From Opitutales bacterium (GTDB lineage: Bacteria > Verrucomicrobiota > Verrucomicrobiia > Opitutales > UBA9783), in NCBI GenBank assembly GCA_017479315.1, contig JAFVCI010000088.1, forward strand, positions 1 through 13,922: a DNA stretch of 13,922 nt, in the 5' to 3' direction. The notes under the pieces are model-generated. The model was not told where the DNA came from. It ran no database searches and saw only the letters and a program-made list of their open reading frames with translations. Positions 1 through 6,746 of this stretch are shown in pieces (within the stretch, counting starts at the first letter, position 1; every line of letters starts with the position of its first letter). The translations under genes were made by a program, and so were the position numbers.

Positions 1-116
1 ATTTTTTGTAATCTTTATTTTTTGCATTGCGGCTTTGGTGTCGAAGTGTGTGGGTGTTGTGGGATATTTTTACATTATTTTTTGCGTGAAGCTTTCTTTG
101 TATTTAAACCATCCCT

Positions 117-1235
117 ATGTCCGCCTACGCCATCTACAACACGCCCCATAAAGACTTCAACCTCCTCCATTGGGGGCATTTTGACGCGCCCGATGCGTAT
201 TTTGCGCTCAAAATCGGAAACCAAACCATGGCGTTTGTTTCGGAATTGGAATATGCTCGTTGCCGCGCGGTCGGGACGTTTGACAACGTTTTTCTGTGGT
301 TGGATATTCGAAAAGAGTTAAAGAAGCGGTTTCGAAGCGGTTCGTTTTGGCGAAATTTCTTTCAATTTCTGAGAGAAACTTACGCGGTTGATCGTTTTAT
401 TGTGCCCGATGATTTCCCGGCGGCGATTTATGGGGAAATTGCGGGACAGGTACCGATTTCGTTCGATGCGTCCTTCTTCGAGCAACAGCGGGCGATTAAA
501 ACCAATACGGAAATTGCGGAAATTCGCAAAGCGTGTACCTTAACGGCGGAGGTGTTGCAAGAAGCCATTCGTATCCTTCGCGAAAGTACCGTTGAGAAAG
601 GCATTTTGTACTTTGAAGGCGAAATCTTAACGTCCGAACGGTTGCGGGCGATGATGGAAGTGTATTGTTTGGAACGCGGCGGAATTGCCGACGGAACCAT
701 CGTTGCCTGCGGGAAGGACAGTGCGTATCCGCATTGCGTCGGCAACGGAGCGTTACGCGCCGGCGAGTTGATTGTCATTGATGTTTTCCCGTACCTGAAG
801 ACGTCGCATTTTTACGGGGATATGACGCGCACGGTTGTTAAGGGGCACGCAACGTCGGAACAAAAGAATATATACCAAGCGGTACTCGATTGCCAAACGG
901 CGCTTTTGGAACAATTGCGCCCGGGCGTATTAACGTCGGATTTACAGATGTTTGCGTTGCGTTTTTTTGAAGAACGCGGGTACGGGTTGAAGCGTACCGA
1001 ATTCGGTACGGAAGGTTTTATTCACAGCGTCGGACACGGCATCGGTTTGGATATTCACGAATATCCGTCCGTCGGTTCAAAACCGATCGCATTAAAACCC
1101 GGGATGGTGATTACCGTCGAACCGGGTTTGTATTTTCCGACCGTCGGCGGTGTTCGCATTGAAGACGACGTTTTAATTGCGAATGACGGTTGTGAGATTT
1201 TGACATCCTGCGACAAAACGTTGGAGCTTTCATAG
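117..1235 (+). CDS. M24 family metallopeptidase, Xaa-Pro aminopeptidase/prolidase type
   Basis: A 372-residue protein of the pita-bread peptidase fold, expected to remove the N-terminal residue in front of proline or to cleave X-Pro dipeptides in the cytoplasm. Residues 1-130 fit a small creatinase-like N-terminal domain and about 135-372 the catalytic domain. All five expected metal ligands are visible: D222 in IVIDVFP, D235 in YGDMTRT, H307 in HSVGHGIGLDIHE, E335 in VITVEPGLY and E349 in GGVRIEDD. The supporting histidine in YPHCVGNG is also present. The length is normal for the PepQ/PepP group. No signal peptide is seen. The ATG at 117 is the natural start because the N-terminal domain begins right after it, although no clear ribosome binding site precedes it. 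The 116 bases before it are AT-rich and show no gene. Exact substrate (PepP or PepQ) cannot be told. It is followed by an amino-acid transporter on the same strand, which fits peptide use. Confidence 0.93.
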   Translation: MSAYAIYNTPHKDFNLLHWGHFDAPDAYFALKIGNQTMAFVSELEYARCRAVGTFDNVFLWLDIRKELKKRFRSGSFWRNFFQFLRETYAVDRFIVPDDFPAAIYGEIAGQVPISFDASFFEQQRAIKTNTEIAEIRKACTLTAEVLQEAIRILRESTVEKGILYFEGEILTSERLRAMMEVYCLERGGIADGTIVACGKDSAYPHCVGNGALRAGELIVIDVFPYLKTSHFYGDMTRTVVKGHATSEQKNIYQAVLDCQTALLEQLRPGVLTSDLQMFALRFFEERGYGLKRTEFGTEGFIHSVGHGIGLDIHEYPSVGSKPIALKPGMVITVEPGLYFPTVGGVRIEDDVLIANDGCEILTSCDKTLELS

Positions 1236-1457
1236 GTTCGTTTTTCATTTTCGCTTCCAAAAACGACGTACAAAGGGTGTTTATCGGCAATGTGCTCCGA
1301 AGTTTTGAGTGCAACGGTGTAAGAATGCTCCGAAAGAGAACATTTGCCGTCGGTTGATTTTGGTCGCTTTCAAAGGTTCGCATTGAATGTTTTTTAAAAA
1401 AAGCGTACCATTCCTCTGTAAGCGAAAAATTGCTTTTTGCGGTAATAGAGAAGAAAC

Positions 1458-2756
1458 GTGCGGAAGTTTTTCGATCGATGGGGTGTCGTTTGCGCGCTGG
1501 CGGCGAGCGTCATCGTTACGTGCGTGTTGCGTTGTTCGAATGCAACAACCTTATCGTGGACGAAGACGTTCGTCGATGTTTGTGAATTATTCGGCAAAGT
1601 TTTCATGAACGGACTGAAAATGCTTGTGGTGCCGTTGATTGCTTCCTCTTTAATTTGCGGCATGGCGGGTTTCGGTTCGCGCGCCGAATGCAAACGCCTC
1701 GGGTTGAAAACGTTTTTGTTTTATTTCCTGAGTTGTGCGGCGGCGGTTCTCATCGGATTGTGTATGGTCAATACTGTCAAACCGGGTCGGGTCGATGCGG
1801 CGTTGGCGGGAAAAATTCTCGGTCAGGCGAACGTTTTGCCGGAGCATTTTGTCGGCATTAACGCCGAAAGCACCGCTAAATTGTCGGATTTTTTTCTGCG
1901 CCTCATTCCGACGAATGTCGTATCCGCGGCCGCCGACAATACGCAAATTTTGGGTCTCATTACCTTCAGTCTGCTGTTCGGCTTCTTCATCGGTCGCCTG
2001 CCGAATGCCCTGCGCGATCTGCAATTGCGCTTTTGGGAGGGGTTGCAGCACGTTATTCGCGACATTACCCGCATCGTGATTGCGTTTTCTCCGTTGGGCG
2101 TCTTTGGGCTCGTGACGCCGATTCTGCTCAACGCCGGGTTGGATGTTTTGAAACCGCTGTCGGTGTTTGTATTGACGGTGTTGGCGGGTTTTGCGCTCTA
2201 TACGTTCGGTTTTTTGTGGCTGTTGTTGCGCTTTGTCGGGAAAATTCACCCGTGGGCGCACTATAAGGCGATGTTCCCGGTGACGTTGACGGCGTTTTCG
2301 ACGTCCTCTTCCGCCGCTTCGCTGGGGATTGCGTTGGATACCGTCGAAAGGGTTTCGAAGGTCTCGCCCCGAACGGCGCGCTTTACGTTGCCGTTGGGGA
2401 TTACGATCAACATGTGCGGAACGGCATTGTACGAATGCGTGGTCGTTCTTTTCCTGGCGCAACTTTATCAGGTGACGCAAGGCATTGCGTTCGGCTTTTG
2501 GAACCAGGTAACGGTTGTCTTAATGGCACTGTTAACCTCGGTCGGAGTTGCCGGCATTCCCGCTTCGGCATTGATTGCCATCACGATGATTGTCGGTTCG
2601 GTCGGGTTGCCGATCGAATCCGTCGGGATTATTTGGGTGGCGGAACGATTGCTGGACATGTTTCGGACGGCGGTGAACGTTTTCAACGACACCTGCGGGA
2701 CGGTCATCATTGCACGCACCGAAGGCGAAGCGACGGCGTACGAAAGGATGAAATAA
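1458..2756 (+). CDS. Dicarboxylate/amino acid:cation symporter (DAACS, GltP/SstT-like)
   Basis: A 432-residue inner-membrane symporter of the glutamate transporter (GltPh) fold, which uses a Na+ or H+ gradient to import dicarboxylic or small neutral amino acids. Family marks in order: the MVNTVKPG segment (103-110), the serine-rich re-entrant hairpin STSSSAAS (281-288), the TM7 motif at 318-322, the GIPAS hairpin (366-370) and the TM8 substrate-binding set D400, R403, T404, N407, D411 in LLDMFRTAVNVFNDT. The TM7 motif reads NMCGT where the family usually has NMDGT, so the acidic residue is cysteine (C320). The start is a GTG preceded by AGAGAAG. No better start keeps the N-terminus shorter without losing TM1. 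The 222-base gap before it holds a repeated 9-mer TGCTCCGAA (1293-1301 and 1326-1334) and no gene. The next gene begins 6 bases after the stop, so the two are probably cotranscribed. Substrate is not determinable from sequence. Confidence 0.93.
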   Translation: MRKFFDRWGVVCALAASVIVTCVLRCSNATTLSWTKTFVDVCELFGKVFMNGLKMLVVPLIASSLICGMAGFGSRAECKRLGLKTFLFYFLSCAAAVLIGLCMVNTVKPGRVDAALAGKILGQANVLPEHFVGINAESTAKLSDFFLRLIPTNVVSAAADNTQILGLITFSLLFGFFIGRLPNALRDLQLRFWEGLQHVIRDITRIVIAFSPLGVFGLVTPILLNAGLDVLKPLSVFVLTVLAGFALYTFGFLWLLLRFVGKIHPWAHYKAMFPVTLTAFSTSSSAASLGIALDTVERVSKVSPRTARFTLPLGITINMCGTALYECVVVLFLAQLYQVTQGIAFGFWNQVTVVLMALLTSVGVAGIPASALIAITMIVGSVGLPIESVGIIWVAERLLDMFRTAVNVFNDTCGTVIIARTEGEATAYERMK

Positions 2757-2762
2757 ACGAAT

Positions 2763-3344
2763 ATGCAAAAAGAAGACAAAGAAAAACCTCATCGTCTCTT
2801 TCTCGGTTGCCACTTTGGTTTCCCTGCGCTGTATATGATTGGTTTGATAACCGGTTTTGTATCGGGAGAATTCTTTGAATTGGAAATCTATGGACCTCTT
2901 TTGTTTTTCTTTTTAATCTTTGGCGCGGCTTTCCCTTTGTTTGTCATATGTCGGACGACGTACTCCCTGTCTGCTCGTTTTATGGCGAAGCAACAAAGGT
3001 TTTTTATTTTTTGTACGGCGAGTATTCCTTATTCTGTTTTTTTATGCAGAGACAGAGGAATCGTAAAAAAAACTGTGGAAAGCTTATGGGAAAGTTCCGT
3101 GGGCGATCGTTTGCCGTTTCTTTTTGATCTGACAGGCAGTTTCTATTGCTATGTTGTCGTGATTTACCTTCTGTCCGTCTTTATTACCTTTGTCATTTTC
3201 TTTCCGTTTAGAAAAAAGGAAAGTGCCTTACAAAAAATAAACGGAATATTTGCAAAAATTACACCTTTTGTTTTTTGGGCAGGATGGTGTTTTTTTTTAC
3301 TTTTTTCCGCTGTATCTTTCGGTATCGGGGCAAGGCTCGTGTAA
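2763..3344 (+). CDS. Small multi-pass membrane protein, member 1 of a local paralogous family
   Basis: I do not recognise this 193-residue protein. It is very hydrophobic, with membrane segments near 14-34, 43-63, 78-95, 128-149 and 168-189; the third is weak. Two short motifs are shared with the two later genes of the same kind: MAKQQRFFIFCTAS (74-87), a basic stretch running into a membrane segment, and LQKINGIFAKI (156-166), an amphipathic stretch just before the last membrane segment. This makes it one of three divergent paralogues in the window. It begins 6 bases after the symporter stop, which argues for transcription from that gene and for a real coding region. No strong ribosome binding site precedes the ATG. 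Codons are AT-richer (many TTT, TTA, ATT) than in the flanking genes, which could mean a foreign origin or simply Phe- and Ile-rich membrane sequence. No catalytic motif is visible. Confidence 0.8.
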   Translation: MQKEDKEKPHRLFLGCHFGFPALYMIGLITGFVSGEFFELEIYGPLLFFFLIFGAAFPLFVICRTTYSLSARFMAKQQRFFIFCTASIPYSVFLCRDRGIVKKTVESLWESSVGDRLPFLFDLTGSFYCYVVVIYLLSVFITFVIFFPFRKKESALQKINGIFAKITPFVFWAGWCFFLLFSAVSFGIGARLV

Positions 3345-3359
3345 TTTATAGCAATCTCG

Positions 3360-3905
3360 ATGAAAAATTTCTTAAACGGTTGTGGATTTTTGACGGGCAT
3401 TCCTATCTTGATTTTAATGTCGAAGTTAATTTATGACATATCCGATGGAGGGCTAGCGGTTACGGTGAATGCCTCATGTGGCGCCGCATTTCTTCTTATA
3501 TCAAGCATTTTATATTTAGGATCATATCTTTTGAGCGGTCTGTTGATGTTGAACAAACAGCGGCAGATATTTCTTTTTTATGTAACAAGCATCCTTTATT
3601 GGGGTCTCAATTGGACCTTCACCTTCGTGGTGCCAATGAATTATTTTTTCCATGGTCAACTTTTACGCTTTATCCAAGGCCATTTTGTACTTTCTTTTGT
3701 ACTTTCAACTTTTTTCGAATGGTTCGTATGGTGGGTATTATCCGTCTGCCTTGCCATCATTATTTCCCGTTTCACGAGCGACGGGTTTTTACAGAAGACG
3801 AATCGGATATTTTCAAAAATCGGTCGATGCCTTTGTTGGATTGTCTTGTTTTTCCTGTCCATTTTTGCTTTTTTGCTTTTGTATTGGTTTACTCAGCTGC
3901 GATAA
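3360..3905 (+). CDS. Small multi-pass membrane protein, member 2 of the local family
   Basis: A 181-residue hydrophobic protein of unknown function. Membrane segments are likely near 8-26, 40-63, 72-92, 110-136 and 157-177. It carries the same two motifs as its neighbours, at MLNKQRQIFLFYVTS (63-77) and LQKTNRIFSKI (144-154), in the same order and spacing, and the second is also visible as similar DNA. Outside them similarity is low. The gene starts 15 bases after the previous stop, so the two are likely one transcript behind the symporter. No Shine-Dalgarno sequence is evident. A 167-codon open frame overlaps the 3' half in another phase but has no family motifs and is taken as a shadow. It could be a transport accessory, an immunity protein or a stress-related membrane protein; nothing in the sequence decides. 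Confidence 0.78.
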   Translation: MKNFLNGCGFLTGIPILILMSKLIYDISDGGLAVTVNASCGAAFLLISSILYLGSYLLSGLLMLNKQRQIFLFYVTSILYWGLNWTFTFVVPMNYFFHGQLLRFIQGHFVLSFVLSTFFEWFVWWVLSVCLAIIISRFTSDGFLQKTNRIFSKIGRCLCWIVLFFLSIFAFLLLYWFTQLR

Positions 3906-4098
3906 GCCGAAAACTTCGTTTCTTCGAAGAGAATGCCTTTAACGGGAACCGCGGTCGGAAGGAAGAATTTTTCCTTTAAAAAGCAGAGAAGATTTGTTAG
4001 AAGGAGCCTGGATATACCCTCGAACATCACGCGACTTTTGAACGGGATTGTTGTCACATTTACTTTCCTGCGTTGTGTAGCTGATGTTGCGTTCTTCG
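3906..4098 (+). other. Spacer without recognisable gene between membrane gene 2 and the xerD fragment
   Basis: This 193-base stretch follows the second membrane gene and precedes the truncated xerD copy. Open frames on both strands cross it (for example plus 3933-4199 and minus 3893-4117), but neither resembles anything I know, and the plus frame runs out of phase through the xerD fragment. I see no clear terminator, promoter or repeat. It may be debris of a rearrangement, since the corresponding spacer before intact xerD is only 49 bases. Confidence 0.4.
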
Positions 4099-4206
4099 AT
4101 GAATCATTTGAAAGCATCCCTGTCCGAACCCCTCGACTCCTTCCTGTCTCACCTGGATCTCGAATGCGGTTTGTGCGAACATACGGTATTTTGCGCTAAA
4201 GTTTAA
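4099..4206 (+). pseudogene. Truncated duplicate of the xerD 5' end
   Basis: Bases 4099-4185 align without gaps to 4911-4997, the first 29 codons of the intact xerD. My hand count gives 78 identities in 87 bases, and the frame is kept from ATG to codon 29. After that (from 4186) the similarity stops abruptly, and the frame ends at a TAA at 4204-4206, giving a 35-codon remnant. The shared protein core is SEPLDSFLSHLDLECGL. Upstream of the ATG the two copies are not similar. The remnant lacks the rest of the core-binding domain and all catalytic residues, so it cannot be a recombinase. Its position 812 bases upstream of the intact gene, in the same orientation and with a membrane gene between, points to a partial tandem duplication or to insertion of DNA that carried its own xerD start. 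Confidence 0.88.
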
Positions 4207-4237
4207 AGATAAAAAGGTTTAAACAGAGATTGACTTC

Positions 4238-4861
4238 ATGAAACATTTCCGAACAAACATGAAAAGTTGGCCGGAGCCTTGTCTTCTTTTGTTGAGCGGA
4301 TCCGTTACTTTTACGGTTGAATGGTTCCTGATGTTCATCGTTTCCGAAATGACGAACGAATCTTCTCTGAACGCGGCTGGGGCGGTTGTTGTCTTTTTGT
4401 TTTTTCTGCCCGGCGGCGTTATTGCCGTGAGTTTTGTACTGATCGTTTGTTGTCTTGTAACGTATGTCGCATCGGCGTTTTTATTGTCAAACAGACAACA
4501 ATTGTTGTTCGTCTTCCGGACAGCCTGTTGTTCTCATTTTATCTTCATGTTCGGAATATCTTTATTTATCCATTCTGCCTTCCTTACGGGAGAAGCCGAT
4601 GTGTGTTTCGGATTTATCCTGGGGTCTCCGTTTTGGTGGGTACCTTTCGTAGTCGTATCCGCAATCGCCTGGGTATCGTCAATTTCGTGTGCCTTTGTGG
4701 TTGCTTTCGTTCTAAGCCACGAAAGAAAAACGCTTTTTTTAAAAGTTAACGGGATGTTTGAAAAAATGATGCAATTCCCGTTTCGTGTGTGGGCGGTGCA
4801 AGCATTGATTTCGTTTGTATTCCTTATTTGCGCGTTTATTTGCGGATACATTTATTTGTAG
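4238..4861 (+). CDS. Small multi-pass membrane protein, member 3 of the local family
   Basis: A 207-residue hydrophobic protein of unknown function, with membrane segments near 14-36, 47-85 (probably two), 94-113, 132-158 and 183-205. It shares the two family motifs with the genes at 2763 and 3360: LLSNRQQLLFVFRTA (82-96) and FLKVNGMFEKM (167-177). It is the most divergent of the three and has a longer N-terminus. An AGAG element lies 9 bases before the ATG. Upstream (4199-4225) the octamer palindrome GTTTAAAC and a second GTTTAAA occur. The gene sits exactly between the truncated and the complete xerD 5' ends, so it arrived with, or was copied with, the duplicated segment. It ends 49 bases before xerD. 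Function is unknown; a membrane role is all that can be supported. Confidence 0.8.
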   Translation: MKHFRTNMKSWPEPCLLLLSGSVTFTVEWFLMFIVSEMTNESSLNAAGAVVVFLFFLPGGVIAVSFVLIVCCLVTYVASAFLLSNRQQLLFVFRTACCSHFIFMFGISLFIHSAFLTGEADVCFGFILGSPFWWVPFVVVSAIAWVSSISCAFVVAFVLSHERKTLFLKVNGMFEKMMQFPFRVWAVQALISFVFLICAFICGYIYL

Positions 4862-4874
4862 TTTCGGCAAATGA

Positions 4875-4904
4875 TAATTTTTCCCGTCCCTTAATTTTTC
4901 CCGT
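4875..4904 (+). repeat. 13-bp direct repeat immediately upstream of xerD
   Basis: TAATTTTTCCCGT occurs at 4875-4887 and again at 4892-4904, 17 bases apart, ending six bases before the xerD ATG. The spacer before the truncated xerD copy lacks it. It covers the place where the promoter or ribosome binding site of xerD should be, and no Shine-Dalgarno sequence is present there. It could be a paired operator or a slippage product. Confidence 0.6.
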
Positions 4905-4910
4905 GTCGGC

Positions 4911-5807
4911 ATGAATTCTTTGAAACCCCCTCTGTCCGAACCCCTCGATTCCTTCCTGTCTCACCTGGATCTCGAATGCGGTTTATCCGAACATACGCGC
5001 GCTTCTTATCGTTACGATATTCTGCAATTCACGGAACTGACGAAGGTTCAATCTTTTGAAGCGGTAACGGAACGCGACACGGAGGCGTGGCAAAACGCGC
5101 TTTTGGATCTAAAGCCTGCGTCACGCGCGCGGAAACTGGCGTCGTTGCGTCATTTTTTCGATTTTTTAATCAGGAAAAATCTTGTTTCCCACAATCCGTT
5201 GGAGCATGCGGTCGTTCCGAAATTAAAGCGAACCCTTCCGCATACGTTGACGTTAAAGGAAGTTCAAAACCTGCAGGGAAGCACGGTGTTGTCGACGCCG
5301 AACGGTCTGCGCGATCGCGCGATGATTTCCCTCATGTACGGTTGCGGTTTGCGCGTTTCGGAGGTTTGCAAGCTGCCGTTGCAGGCGATTTTCCTCAACG
5401 AAGGTTTTTTGAAAATTTTCGGTAAAGGCAGCAAGGAACGTTTGGTGCCGCTGGGATCGGTGGCGCAGACGCATTTGGAAGCCTGGCTGGTGCACGGACG
5501 CCCGAAATTTGCCAAAAAAAACAGTCAATCTTTCGTCTTTCTCAGCCAACGCGGCAGTGCGATTTCGCGCAAAACCTTCTGGGTGCATTTGAAACGTTAC
5601 GCGCACGATATCGGTTTGGAAACGCCCGTCAAACCTCACCTTCTTCGGCACACGTTCGCAACGCATTTGTTGTGCAACGGAGCGGATTTGCGCAGTATTC
5701 AGGCACTGTTGGGGCACAGCGACATCTCGACAACGCAAATTTATACCCACCTCAACCCGTCGCAGTTGCAGGAAACGTACAACCGTTGTCATATCCGTGC
5801 CAAATAA
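4911..5807 (+). CDS. xerD: Site-specific tyrosine recombinase XerD
   Basis: A 298-residue tyrosine recombinase, the usual XerD length. With its partner it resolves chromosome dimers at dif near the division septum. The N-terminal SAM-like core-binding domain covers about 8-95 and the catalytic domain about 110-290. The full catalytic set is present: R148 (YGCGLRVSE), K172 (GKGSKERLVPLG), H243 and R246 (HLLRHTFATHLL), H269 (LLGHSDISTT) and the nucleophile Y278 (QIYTH). Features such as LVHGRP and KTFWVHLKRYA resemble XerD more than XerC. XerC cannot be fully excluded without a tree. The ATG at 4911 is confirmed by the duplicated fragment at 4099, where similarity begins exactly at the ATG. No Shine-Dalgarno sequence is seen; a 13-bp direct repeat lies just upstream. 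A hairpin overlaps the stop. Confidence 0.95.
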   Translation: MNSLKPPLSEPLDSFLSHLDLECGLSEHTRASYRYDILQFTELTKVQSFEAVTERDTEAWQNALLDLKPASRARKLASLRHFFDFLIRKNLVSHNPLEHAVVPKLKRTLPHTLTLKEVQNLQGSTVLSTPNGLRDRAMISLMYGCGLRVSEVCKLPLQAIFLNEGFLKIFGKGSKERLVPLGSVAQTHLEAWLVHGRPKFAKKNSQSFVFLSQRGSAISRKTFWVHLKRYAHDIGLETPVKPHLLRHTFATHLLCNGADLRSIQALLGHSDISTTQIYTHLNPSQLQETYNRCHIRAK

Positions 5808-5830
5808 CGGATATCGGAACGCCCTTTTTT
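5791..5830 (+). terminator. Possible weak terminator overlapping the xerD stop
   Basis: ATATCCGT (5791-5798) and ACGGATAT (5807-5814) form a perfect 8-bp inverted repeat around the xerD stop codon, with an 8-base loop. A run of six T (5825-5830) follows only after a 10-base gap, so this is not a canonical intrinsic terminator. rpsT, just downstream, has its own promoter, which would fit a transcript end here. Confidence 0.35.
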
Positions 5831-5851
5831 ACAAAAAATGCCAAAAGTACG

Positions 5852-5879
5852 TTGACAAGCGGCGTGCAACGTCTACGAT
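5852..5879 (+). promoter_or_regulatory. sigma70-like promoter of rpsT
   Basis: A perfect TTGACA -35 box (5852-5857) is followed after 16 bases by TACGAT (5874-5879), four of six matches to the -10 consensus. Transcription would begin near 5886, leaving a leader of less than 20 bases before the rpsT ATG. This is the best -35 box I found in the window and suits a highly expressed ribosomal gene. Confidence 0.65.
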
Positions 5880-5902
5880 AACGGTTGAGTTGGCGGAATA
5901 TA

Positions 5903-6403
5903 ATGGCGAACATCAAGTCTTCAAAAAAGTCGATTCGCAAAATCGCAAAGCGGACGTTGCGGAATAAAGCGGAAAAGAGTCGCATTAAGACGGCTTCCAA
6001 GAAATTGGAGGCGTTGAAGGAAAGCGGCGATGCGGAGGCGATTAAGGCGGCGGCGAAGGCTTTGATGTCCGTGGTCGATAAAGCCGGCAAGCACGGCGTT
6101 TGGCACGAAAATAAAGTCAATCGCATTAAAGGACGTTTGACGCCGCTGATTTTCGGAGTTGGTTCAAAAAAAGCGGGGGATGCGACAGAGGCGACAGGAT
6201 TGGTTCCGCCGTCAGCGGAAGATGCCGAAGCAACGGTGGCGATTGAAACAAGCGAAGTTCCGGAGGTAACGGCAAAAAAAGCGGTTGCGAAAACAACCGC
6301 CGGGAAGAAGACGGTTGCCAAGAGACCTGTCGCTAAGAAAACCGTAGCGTCAAAGGCAACGGCGACGAAGGCAAAGAAAAGTTCTTCGAAAAAGTCGGAA
6401 TAA
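5903..6403 (+). CDS. rpsT: 30S ribosomal protein S20 with a long Lys/Ala-rich C-terminal extension
   Basis: The first ~85 residues are a typical S20, which binds 16S rRNA early in 30S assembly: MANIKSSKKS start, RTLRNKAEKSRIKTASKK, and VVDKAGKHGVWHENKVNRIKGRL. S20 normally ends near this point (about 85-90 residues). Here the protein continues to 166 residues. Residues 88-120 form a Gly/Ala/Glu/Thr-rich linker, and 121-166 a basic tail of repeated AKK, VAKK and TVA units like those of histone H1-like bacterial proteins. The ATG at 5903 is chosen over an in-frame TTG at 5885 because S20 proteins begin MANIK and because the predicted transcript starts close to 5886. GGCGG lies 8 bases upstream. 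The gene stands alone between its own promoter and a strong terminator. The extension is in frame with no sign of a missed stop. Confidence 0.95.
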   Translation: MANIKSSKKSIRKIAKRTLRNKAEKSRIKTASKKLEALKESGDAEAIKAAAKALMSVVDKAGKHGVWHENKVNRIKGRLTPLIFGVGSKKAGDATEATGLVPPSAEDAEATVAIETSEVPEVTAKKAVAKTTAGKKTVAKRPVAKKTVASKATATKAKKSSSKKSE

Positions 6404-6431
6404 GGAAAGATAATTTCTTCCAATCCATTCG

Positions 6432-6465
6432 GAGGCTCCGTCAAAGGAGCCTCTTTTGGTTTTCG
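6432..6465 (+). terminator. Intrinsic terminator after rpsT
   Basis: GAGGCTCC (6432-6439) pairs perfectly with GGAGCCTC (6446-6453) across a 6-base loop, followed at once by TTTTGGTTTT. It lies about 28 bases after the rpsT stop and is the clearest intrinsic terminator in the window. Confidence 0.9.
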
Positions 6466-6479
6466 GGGATGTTTGCCTT

Positions 6480-6602
6480 GGAACCTTTGAATGTGGGTAA
6501 ATCAGACGGTTTTGTCGTTAAAAGAACAATGGCGTGACGGTTTTGTCTCAGTTCCTTGCCGGCACGCGATTGAAGTAACATCCCATTCCCTTCAAAGGTT
6601 CC
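6480..6602. repeat. Non-coding 123-bp stretch bounded by a perfect 12-bp inverted repeat
   Basis: GGAACCTTTGAA (6480-6491) is the exact reverse complement of TTCAAAGGTTCC (6591-6602). Inside, GACGGTTTTGTC occurs twice in direct orientation (6505-6516 and 6536-6547, period 31). The element lies between the rpsT terminator and the next gene. A further 11-base match to the arm (TTCAAAGGTTC) is found at 1369-1379 before the symporter gene. No open frame here resembles a protein, and no target-site duplication is visible at the ends. Candidates are a small non-autonomous mobile element, a structured RNA or a paired regulator site. The remaining 144 bases up to the next gene (6603-6746) hold a TATAAA at 6682-6687 without a convincing -35 box, and nothing else I can name. 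Confidence 0.5.
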
Positions 6603-6746
6603 GTTGGTTGCTGTATGTTGGCGACGTCCGATCAATTTCCACGTCTTTTTAAACGCGTTTCGGTATGTTTCTTATAAAGCGCAATACGCGCGGGACATTG
6701 AAAGATTTTCTTTGTCATTTCCTTAAAAGAATGGTTCTTTGAAGGT

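Noticed and set aside
1..116. Possible promoter or gene in the AT-rich left end
   Set aside because: TTGCGT at 82 and TATTTA at 101 are only 13 bases apart; no coding sequence is supported.
1650..2480. 276-codon minus-strand open frame opposite the symporter gene
   Set aside because: It is rich in Arg, Gln and Asn from antisense codons, has no recognisable motif, and the plus strand encodes a clear membrane transporter.
3476..3979. 167-codon frame overlapping membrane gene 2
   Set aside because: The other phase carries the family motifs and membrane segments and starts 15 bases after the previous gene; this frame has neither.
3933..4199. 88-codon plus-strand frame across the spacer and xerD fragment
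   Set aside because: It reads the xerD fragment out of phase, so its sequence there is accidental.
5885..5902. In-frame TTG as an upstream start of rpsT
   Set aside because: S20 begins MANIK at 5903 and the predicted transcription start is at about 5886.
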